From an uncultured Mucispirillum sp. (lineage in GTDB: Bacteria > Chrysiogenota > Deferribacteres > Deferribacterales > Mucispirillaceae): a DNA stretch of 11,465 nucleotides. The notes beneath the pieces are model-generated. The model made no database searches, was not told where the DNA came from, and saw only the letters and a program-made list of their open reading frames with translations. Position numbers and translations under genes: made by a program. The first letter of the stretch is position 1. Each line of letters begins with the position of its first letter. The stretch covers positions 1-11,465 of the forward strand of contig CAMWVK010000022.1 of NCBI GenBank assembly GCA_947177675.1, in the 5' to 3' direction. Positions 5,556 through 11,465 of the stretch are shown here, one piece after another.

Positions 5556-6827
5556 CTATCCTTTTTTAATCATATCAAGACCGCCTAAATATGGACGGAG
5601 TGCTTCTGGAATTATAACAGAACCGTCTGCATTCTGGTAGTTTTCAAGAACTGCTACAAGAGTCCTGCCTACTGCAAGACCTGAACCATTTAGTGTATGA
5701 GCAAATTTTACTTTGCCGTCTGCATCTCTGTAACGAATATTTGCACGCCTTGCCTGAAAATCTTTAAAGTTAGAGCATGATGATATTTCTCTGTAACAGT
5801 TCTGCCCTGGAAGCCATACTTCTAAATCATAAGTTTTAGCACTTGAAAAGCCTAAATCACCAGAACTTAATGCCATAACCCTGTAAGGAAGATTTAGTGC
5901 CTGCAACACCATTTCTGCATCATGAGTTAAGCTTTCATGTTCTTCTACTGATTTATCTTGGGTACATATTTTTACAAGCTCTACTTTGTTAAACTGGTGG
6001 TTTCTGATAAGCCCTTTTGTATCTTTGCCGTAACTTCCTGCCTCTCTTCTAAAACATGCTGTAAGAGATGTATTTTTTACTGGAAGCTGTTTTAAATCCA
6101 ATATTTCATCTGAATATAAATTTGTAACAGGTATTTCTGCTGTAGAAATAAGATATAAGTTATCCCTTTCGCATACATAGGCTTCTTCTGCAAATTTTGG
6201 GAGCTGACCTGTGCCTGTCATAGATTTTGCATTAACAAGATAAGGAACACTCATTTCTATATAGCCTTTTTCTCTATGCATATCAAGCATTAATGATGAA
6301 ATAGCTCTATCAAGCCTTGCTCCAATACCTGCTAAAACATTAAAGCGGGATTCTGCGATTTTTACACCTCTTTCAAAATCAATTATCCCTAAATCTGCAC
6401 CTATATCCCAGTGGTTTTTAGGTTCAAAGTCAAATTTTCTTGGCTCGCCCCATTTTCTTACCATTACATTTTCTGTTTCATCTTTGCCTATTGGTGTTGT
6501 ATCATCTATAAGATTAGGAATATTTAAAAGCATACTGCGAATTTCTTCATCTATTTCTGACAGTTTACTGTCAAGCTCCTGCATTTTACCTGCATTCCTT
6601 TTTACCTGCTCCTGCAGCTCTGTAGTATCTTTACCTTCTCTTTTTAATATGCCTACCTGTTTTGATACAGTATTTCTATCTGCTTTTAGTTTTTCAACTT
6701 CATTAATCACTGATTTTCTTAAAACATCTTTTTCTATTAGACTTGAAAAATCAAACGAATAGTTTCTTGCATTTGTTTTCTCTTTTACTTCTTCTAAATT
6801 ACTGATGATAAATTTTAAATCTAGCAT
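5556..6827 (-). CDS. serS: Seryl-tRNA synthetase
   Basis: A class II aminoacyl-tRNA synthetase (423 aa) that charges tRNA-Ser, and tRNA-Sec if present, with serine in the cytoplasm. The N-terminal long coiled-coil arm (about 30-105) binds the tRNA. The catalytic domain carries the STAEIPV serine-binding loop (228-234), motif 2 around ACFRREAGSYG (257-267) followed by KGLIRNHQF, and motif 3 with GSGLAVGRT (381-389). The C-terminus ends in RPYLGG like other bacterial SerRS. Length is typical. Start ATG 6827 follows AAAGGTGA. It sits 25 bases after the bamD stop and 5 bases before the RsmI-like gene, inside the leftward operon. Confidence 0.97.
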   Translation of the reverse strand: MLDLKFIISNLEEVKEKTNARNYSFDFSSLIEKDVLRKSVINEVEKLKADRNTVSKQVGILKREGKDTTELQEQVKRNAGKMQELDSKLSEIDEEIRSMLLNIPNLIDDTTPIGKDETENVMVRKWGEPRKFDFEPKNHWDIGADLGIIDFERGVKIAESRFNVLAGIGARLDRAISSLMLDMHREKGYIEMSVPYLVNAKSMTGTGQLPKFAEEAYVCERDNLYLISTAEIPVTNLYSDEILDLKQLPVKNTSLTACFRREAGSYGKDTKGLIRNHQFNKVELVKICTQDKSVEEHESLTHDAEMVLQALNLPYRVMALSSGDLGFSSAKTYDLEVWLPGQNCYREISSCSNFKDFQARRANIRYRDADGKVKFAHTLNGSGLAVGRTLVAVLENYQNADGSVIIPEALRPYLGGLDMIKKG

Positions 6828-6852
6828 ATTTTCACCTTTACATTATCTTAAA

Positions 6853-7761
6853 TTATTGATTTATTTCTTCTGGTGCAGGTTCTTCCTGAACAGCCTGTTC
6901 ATTATTATCTTCTACCTGTGCTGGCTGTTCTTGATTTTCCTGCAGATTATCTTTTACAGGCTGCTTATCAGCATTTTCAGTATTACCGCTTTCTTTTAAA
7001 GCTTTTAACCGTTCTTTTTCTTTTTTCTCTTTGTATTTATCTATTAATTCTCTTGTTTTTGCCACAAATTTATTTTCTTTATCATCACTTATTAATTTTA
7101 AAAGATAATATTCTGCCTCATCTACTTCATCTTTCTTTAAAAGCAGCTTTACCACTTTATATACTGCTTCACCATAATATATTGTATCACTGTAATGAGT
7201 TACCACATATTTATATCTTAAAAATTCAGGCTCTGGTTTTAATATTCTAGCATAGTAAAAAGCTATCTGCATTTCTTTTTTAGCAAGACGCTCCCTTAAA
7301 AGCTGTATTCTTAAATCTACATCATATTCTTCCACTAAATCAGGATATTTTCTCTTTACTTCTTCTAAATAAAATAATGCACGCTCTGTATTTGTCTGAT
7401 CTTGAGATGCATAGCGGACTAAGTTAAAGTATGCAAGCCCAACACGGACAGTGGCAAGTTTTGCACTTTCCCAGCCTTGATATACTTCTAAATATACCTC
7501 ATATACAGGGATTGCATCTATATATTTACCTGCTAAAAAGTAACTGTCTGCAAGAGCAAGCTGAATAGTGGCTGCATATTCTGGTGATTCTGCACGCACA
7601 AGAGCCTGTTCATATCTTTCTGCAGCTTTTGTATATTTACCTTCTGATGCCAGCGTATCGCCCATTTCTTCATAATATGCCGCCGGCTTATCAAGCTCTA
7701 CTTCCTTTGCACAGCCGTATAAAGCAAAAATTATAATTATTATATATAAAACTCTAGCCAT
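6853..7761 (-). CDS. bamD: BamD-like outer-membrane assembly lipoprotein with TPRs
   Basis: An outer-membrane lipoprotein (302 aa) of the BamD/YfiO type, which helps the BAM complex fold beta-barrel proteins. From ATG 7761 the product has a short signal peptide ending in the lipobox LYGC with lipid-modified Cys17. Next comes a TPR region with typical repeats (YYEEMGDTLASEGKYTKAAERYEQAL, shown here only as the pattern Y..G..L...G.Y..A...Y..AL) extending to about residue 250. An Asn/Gln/Glu/Pro-rich low-complexity tail of about 45 residues follows that I do not expect in standard BamD. ATG 7761 is chosen over 7785 because GGAG (7769-7772) lies 7 bases before it. It overlaps the rimO stop by 8 bases (ATGGCTAG), indicating coupling. 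A generic TPR lipoprotein is the alternative. Confidence 0.78.
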   Translation of the reverse strand: MARVLYIIIIIFALYGCAKEVELDKPAAYYEEMGDTLASEGKYTKAAERYEQALVRAESPEYAATIQLALADSYFLAGKYIDAIPVYEVYLEVYQGWESAKLATVRVGLAYFNLVRYASQDQTNTERALFYLEEVKRKYPDLVEEYDVDLRIQLLRERLAKKEMQIAFYYARILKPEPEFLRYKYVVTHYSDTIYYGEAVYKVVKLLLKKDEVDEAEYYLLKLISDDKENKFVAKTRELIDKYKEKKEKERLKALKESGNTENADKQPVKDNLQENQEQPAQVEDNNEQAVQEEPAPEEINQ

Positions 7762-9067
7762 TATTATTCTCCACGAAAGTAACATATATATCTGGGTATG
7801 CTATTTTATTAATAACACATGTGTATGGTCCGCTGCCATTATCTGCAATGCCGTCTGTTACATAAAGTTTACCGTCAGTATCTGGTGCCTGAAATAATGC
7901 TCTGCCCTCTAAAATAAATTCAAAATCATCATTTGCTTTATCAATAAAGCATATAAACTCTTTCTTTTTATATTCTCTTAATCTGGCATTTGTTACTTTC
8001 TTCTGCAAACTCTGCAGTTTTTTTATTCTTTCTTTTTTTGTTTTCTCATCAATATCATCATTATAGTTATATGCAATAGAGCCTTCTTCCTTATAATATG
8101 GGAAAAAACCAGCATAATCTGGCTTTTTATCCTCTATAAATTTGTAAAGTTCATTAAAATCTTCTTCAGTTTCTCCCGGAAAGCCAACTATAAATGTTGT
8201 GCGGATAAATGCTTCTGGGCACAGTTTTCTTATTGTATCAAACACTGTATCTATAACCTGCCTTGTAGAAGCACGCCTCATTTTTGTAAGTATTTTATCA
8301 CTTGCATGCTGAACAGGAACTTCAAAATATTTAACAACATTTTTTGTTTCTGCTGCAAACTTAATAACTTCTTCTGTTACACCTTCAGGGTTTAAATAAA
8401 GCATTCTAAAAAGCAGATTACTAAACTTAACTGTTATTTTTTTCATAAGAGGTATAAGCTTTTCTTCACCATATATATCCATACCATACTGGGTAGTATC
8501 CTGACTTATAATAATAATCTCTTTTACACCTTTTGCTGCCAAAATTTCTATTTCCTGCTCAATATCTTCCATAGTCCTGCTTTTAAGTCTGCCGCGAATA
8601 TTTGGTATAACACAGAATGCACATGTGTTATTACAGCCTTCACTGATTTTTACATAAGCATAATATGGGGCATTAGTTATTACTCTTAAATTTTCTCCCT
8701 TATGTTTTTCTATACTAAATTCTTTTCGTAAATAGTCTGCTGCTTCACTTAATTTGCCTACACCTGTAATAAAATCTATTTCAGGCATTTCTTTTAATAT
8801 ATCATCTTTATATCTTTCTACCATACAGCCAGTAACTATTAATTTTGCTTTTTTAGATATAAGATTTTCCATCTGTAATATATTATCAACAGCTTCTTTA
8901 ACTGCCATTTCAATAAATCCACATGTATTAATAATAACAGCATCACATTTTGCAGGGTCAGTTTCTGCAATAAAGCCATCCTGCGAAAGTTCTCCTATTA
9001 AATATTCAAAATCAACCTGATTTTTTGCACAGCCTAAACTTACATAACTTATTTTTTTTTGCTTCAT
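7754..9067 (-). CDS. rimO: Ribosomal protein S12 methylthiotransferase
   Basis: A radical-SAM enzyme (437 aa) that adds a methylthio group to the conserved aspartate of ribosomal protein S12. The N-terminal methylthiotransferase domain has three cysteines for the auxiliary Fe-S cluster: Cys13 (VSLGCAKNQVD), Cys49 (INTCGF) and Cys81 (VTGCMVERY). The radical-SAM cluster motif CNNTCAFC gives Cys145, Cys149 and Cys152, followed by IPNIRGR. A TRAM-like domain occupies about residues 370-437. The VSLGC-KN-VD signature and the compact length favour RimO over its tRNA-modifying relative MiaB. It starts 8 bases after the ribF stop with AGGAAA upstream, and its stop overlaps the start of bamD. Confidence 0.95.
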   Translation of the reverse strand: MKQKKISYVSLGCAKNQVDFEYLIGELSQDGFIAETDPAKCDAVIINTCGFIEMAVKEAVDNILQMENLISKKAKLIVTGCMVERYKDDILKEMPEIDFITGVGKLSEAADYLRKEFSIEKHKGENLRVITNAPYYAYVKISEGCNNTCAFCVIPNIRGRLKSRTMEDIEQEIEILAAKGVKEIIIISQDTTQYGMDIYGEEKLIPLMKKITVKFSNLLFRMLYLNPEGVTEEVIKFAAETKNVVKYFEVPVQHASDKILTKMRRASTRQVIDTVFDTIRKLCPEAFIRTTFIVGFPGETEEDFNELYKFIEDKKPDYAGFFPYYKEEGSIAYNYNDDIDEKTKKERIKKLQSLQKKVTNARLREYKKKEFICFIDKANDDFEFILEGRALFQAPDTDGKLYVTDGIADNGSGPYTCVINKIAYPDIYVTFVENNNG

Positions 9068-9075
9068 CTAATTTC

Positions 9076-10017
9076 CTAATTTTTTTGCAAATTGTCTATA
9101 TCTTTAAAATATACTTGTATTTCTTCCTTATCTTTACTCATTTGAACAATTAATTCATCAAGTGAATTAAACTTTATATCACTTCGTATATATTTATACA
9201 ATATTATTTCTGCATATTCTCCATATATTTCTTCATTAAAGTCAAAAATATTTGCTTCTACCCTTAGTTCAAGCCTATTATTAATAGTTGGTCTTTTACC
9301 AATATAAGTCATAGCATTATATATTTCATTTTTTATTTTAACTTTTGCAGCATACACTCCAAAAGCAGGTATCATTTCATTTACAGTTTTTAAATTTATA
9401 GTAGGGTATCCAAATGCTCTGCCCATTTTATCGCCATGGATAACTTCCCCTTCTAAACTGTAAGGACATGATAAAAATCTGCCTGCTTCTTCCACCTGCC
9501 CCTGCTCTAATAAAGAACGGATTCGTGAGCTTGATATGTCTATGCCATTTTTATCCTTTAACTTATGAGCAAACATACATTGAAAACCATATTTTGCTCC
9601 AAGCTGTGCTAAAAGTGCCGTATTGCCAGCCTTACCGCTTCCAAACCTGTAATCTGTACCTACTATAACAAGTGCTGCATGAAGTTTTGCCACAAGTATA
9701 TCTTTTACAAATTGTTCAGGGCTTAAATTTGCAAGGCTTTTATTAAATTCTACAATTACAAGATAATCTGTTTTCTGTTCTAAAAATTTATCCATTCTTT
9801 TTGCAGGGGTGGAAATTAGCTTTAAAGGTTTATTAAAATATTTAAAGGGGTGTGGTTCAAATGTCATAATAACACTTTTTAAGCCACGCTGAGCTGCCTC
9901 CTCTTTTAATACTGATATTATAAGCCTATGCCCTAAATGCAGCCCGTCAAAATTACCAATACATACTGCACAGCTGTTTTTAATAAATAAATTTTCAAGT
10001 CCGTAAACTACTTCCAT
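9076..10017 (-). CDS. ribF: Bifunctional riboflavin kinase / FMN adenylyltransferase
   Basis: The enzyme (313 aa) phosphorylates riboflavin to FMN and then adenylates FMN to FAD. The N-terminal nucleotidyltransferase domain shows GNFDGLHLGH (21-30) and ISSSRIR (161-167). The C-terminal riboflavin kinase domain shows GDKMGRAFGYPTINL (195-209, a PTAN-type motif with Ile), the following YIGKRPT (238-244) and EANIFDF (254-260). Length is typical. ATG 10017 lies 7 bases after the stop of the upstream membrane protein gene, whose last codons supply the AAAGGGA ribosome-binding sequence. No FMN riboswitch is seen, as expected for an internal operon gene. It can supply flavin cofactors to the cell, independent of its neighbours. 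Confidence 0.96.
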   Translation of the reverse strand: MEVVYGLENLFIKNSCAVCIGNFDGLHLGHRLIISVLKEEAAQRGLKSVIMTFEPHPFKYFNKPLKLISTPAKRMDKFLEQKTDYLVIVEFNKSLANLSPEQFVKDILVAKLHAALVIVGTDYRFGSGKAGNTALLAQLGAKYGFQCMFAHKLKDKNGIDISSSRIRSLLEQGQVEEAGRFLSCPYSLEGEVIHGDKMGRAFGYPTINLKTVNEMIPAFGVYAAKVKIKNEIYNAMTYIGKRPTINNRLELRVEANIFDFNEEIYGEYAEIILYKYIRSDIKFNSLDELIVQMSKDKEEIQVYFKDIDNLQKN

Positions 10018-10024
10018 ATAAATA

Positions 10025-10795
10025 TTAATCCCTTTTACAGCATGATTTTACAATTTCTACCATAATATCTTCTGCATTGTGAAATGTCTGATACATACCA
10101 TCTGGTGCAGTATGAATATAATAATCCCATACTAAAAACCATATTCCACCTGTAACAAAGCTTAAAATAGTATAAATAGTAAAATCTTTTTTAATTCTTG
10201 GGTTTATACAGTAAATAACTGGGTGGTCAAGAAGTTTAAGTGATATAAAAACCTGACTTATTGTATCATACATCTCACTTTCAAACTGCTGAATATCATC
10301 CCATATTTTATTCATTCTATATATATATATTAATACAATCACTGCAGTATCTATACCCCATATTACAAGAACTGCTGTTAGTGTTGCAGCAGGTATATTT
10401 GATAAATCAGTAAAAGCTATAAAAAGCACTACAAATGAAGTAAATATTATAATAGGTATAAATGCTTTTATTACAAAAGGCATTAATGGTCTTATTTCAT
10501 TTTGAAACCCTGCAAGCCTGCTCTTTAAATCTGCCATATATTTTTCATAATTATCAAGCCCTCTTTCATTTGATTCAAGCTCTATAAAGTGGATAACCAT
10601 ATCAAAAAATTCATACTTTCTTCTGATATATTTATCTACCCTTAATATACGCTTTATAAACACATATACTAAAGCTGTGCCTAATGTAAGCCAGCTTAAA
10701 ACAAAAGTAAGCAGAAACCAGTTGATAAGCGGCTTATCTACTTTCTGCCTTTCTAAAATATTTTCCTGCAACTGATTATAGACTAAATTTACCAT
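10025..10795 (-). CDS. Four-pass inner-membrane protein of unknown function, paralogue A
   Basis: A 256-residue protein with four predicted membrane segments at about 26-47, 107-128, 137-158 and 205-226. A charged, helical soluble stretch lies between the first two (about 50-105) and another between the last two (about 159-204). The final segment has the pattern TGGIWFLVWDY, loosely like the short Gly-aromatic-Trp pattern of DUF4234-type proteins, but I cannot assign a family. It is clearly related to the next gene to the right. Shared landmarks are NKIWDDIQQFE versus NEIWYEISLFE, and TGGIWFLVWDY versus TGFVLIIWDY. ATG 10795 follows AGAGGT at good spacing. The stop is 7 bases before ribF, so it is the first or second gene of the operon. 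Confidence 0.85.
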   Translation of the reverse strand: MVNLVYNQLQENILERQKVDKPLINWFLLTFVLSWLTLGTALVYVFIKRILRVDKYIRRKYEFFDMVIHFIELESNERGLDNYEKYMADLKSRLAGFQNEIRPLMPFVIKAFIPIIIFTSFVVLFIAFTDLSNIPAATLTAVLVIWGIDTAVIVLIYIYRMNKIWDDIQQFESEMYDTISQVFISLKLLDHPVIYCINPRIKKDFTIYTILSFVTGGIWFLVWDYYIHTAPDGMYQTFHNAEDIMVEIVKSCCKRD

Positions 10796-10877
10796 ATATA
10801 TGACCTCTAAAATATATATAATATAATTAATGTGCTAAATCTTTTATCCATACTTTATGTATATCCACTATCTTATC

Positions 10878-11465
10878 CTATATTAAACCTGCAAAATAAT
10901 CTTCCACCAAATATGCTTTTGATAAATATTTCTGTTTAGCCATAACCATTTGATAATCCCATATTATGAGGACAAAACCTGTTAATATGCTTGCTGTAAA
11001 ATAAAGCACAAAAGGTTGTTTCAATGTTTTATCAACAGGATAATTCACTGCTTTCTTATTTTTTTCACTGTCTGGTATTATCTGCTGAAAAGTATCTGTT
11101 ACATCTTTTTCAAACAAGCTTATTTCATACCATATTTCATTTTTACGCTTTAATGGGTTAATAATGAAAAACTTATATATAATGATAAAAATTATAACAC
11201 TAAATACAGCCAATAATATTATTGTCTCTTTATAATCTTGGATAAATATAAATGCAGCAAATAGTAAAACGAATAAAAAAACAAAAATCAGTGTAATGCC
11301 AGCAAGTTCTTTTAAAGCAGTTTGCATTTTATATTTTTTAGGAAATAAGTTTATGTATTCATTTATTTTATCAGCATATTCTGCTGAAACAGTATATTTC
11401 TCTGATATTTTTTTATATAATATTTCATAAAATTTTGTTTTTCTTATTATATATACTTTTATAAG
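10878..11465 (-). CDS. Membrane protein of unknown function, paralogue B (partial, 5' end beyond window)
   Basis: The frame is open from the right edge (11465) to the TAA at 10878, about 195 codons. The Met at 11327 is not the start: the 46 codons before it contain no stop, no ribosome-binding site precedes it, and they match paralogue A (VYIIRKTKFYEIL versus KYIRRKYEFFDMV). The visible part therefore corresponds to roughly residue 55 onward of paralogue A, and one N-terminal membrane segment is probably off-window. Three membrane segments remain: about 56-75, 81-102 and 151-171 of the visible chain. The tail past the final WDY motif is short. It is separated from paralogue A by an 82-base AT-rich spacer, in which I see no convincing terminator or promoter. 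Function is unknown. Confidence 0.8.
   Translation of the reverse strand, partial: LIKVYIIRKTKFYEILYKKISEKYTVSAEYADKINEYINLFPKKYKMQTALKELAGITLIFVFLFVLLFAAFIFIQDYKETIILLAVFSVIIFIIIYKFFIINPLKRKNEIWYEISLFEKDVTDTFQQIIPDSEKNKKAVNYPVDKTLKQPFVLYFTASILTGFVLIIWDYQMVMAKQKYLSKAYLVEDYFAGLI

Noticed and set aside
7761..7785. ATG 7785 as the bamD start
   Set aside because: It would lengthen the overlap with rimO and place extra residues ahead of the signal peptide. ATG 7761 has GGAG 7 bases upstream and gives a standard lipoprotein leader.
10018..10024. FMN riboswitch ahead of ribF
   Set aside because: There are only 7 bases between the upstream stop and ribF, and no conserved RFN-type structure lies before the operon's visible part.
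11327..11327. ATG 11327 as the start of the rightmost gene
   Set aside because: The frame is open and paralogue-like for all 46 codons upstream to the window edge, and no ribosome-binding site precedes this ATG.

Overview
This window is AT-rich DNA from a low-GC, Gram-negative (two-membrane) bacterium. The Gram-negative call rests on a BamD-like outer-membrane-assembly lipoprotein. Gene content and base composition would suit a gut-associated Deferribacterota such as Mucispirillum, but that is recognition-based inference and no 16S rRNA is present to test it.

Right part, about 3.6-11.47 kb: chromosomal housekeeping genes, all on the minus strand and transcribed leftward. From the right edge they are a membrane protein cut by the window end, its shorter-spaced paralogue, ribF (FAD synthesis), rimO (ribosomal protein S12 methylthiotransferase), bamD (outer-membrane assembly), serS (seryl-tRNA synthetase) and an atypical RsmI-like methyltransferase. 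From 10795 down to 4888 the genes are separated by 5-25 bases or overlap by 8 bases, so they probably form one operon with translational coupling. A ketoacyl-ACP synthase III gene follows with its own candidate promoter and an operator-like palindrome, and then an intact tRNA-Asn(GUU) gene with promoter and terminator.

Left part, about 189-3553: a 3.3-kb accessory island. The last 38 bases of tRNA-Asn (anticodon loop to discriminator) occur twice, at 189-226 and 3516-3553, in the same orientation with only two differences. Each copy has its own intrinsic terminator behind it. This is the layout left when an integrative element inserts into a tRNA gene at the anticodon loop. Between the repeats there is no visible integrase. 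The island holds a truncated and frameshifted gene remnant, a 352-residue protein of unknown function, a convergent gene for a 349-residue exported protein of unknown function behind a near-perfect consensus promoter, a decayed winged-helix-like gene with three in-frame stops, and two adjacent inverted repeats. The island therefore looks like a degraded or satellite integrative element that still carries two apparently intact genes.

The most interesting material is the tRNA-bracketed island and its two unknown convergent genes. Second is a possible A-AAA-AAG slippery site in the left remnant. Third is the short, motif-divergent RsmI-like enzyme coupled to serS.
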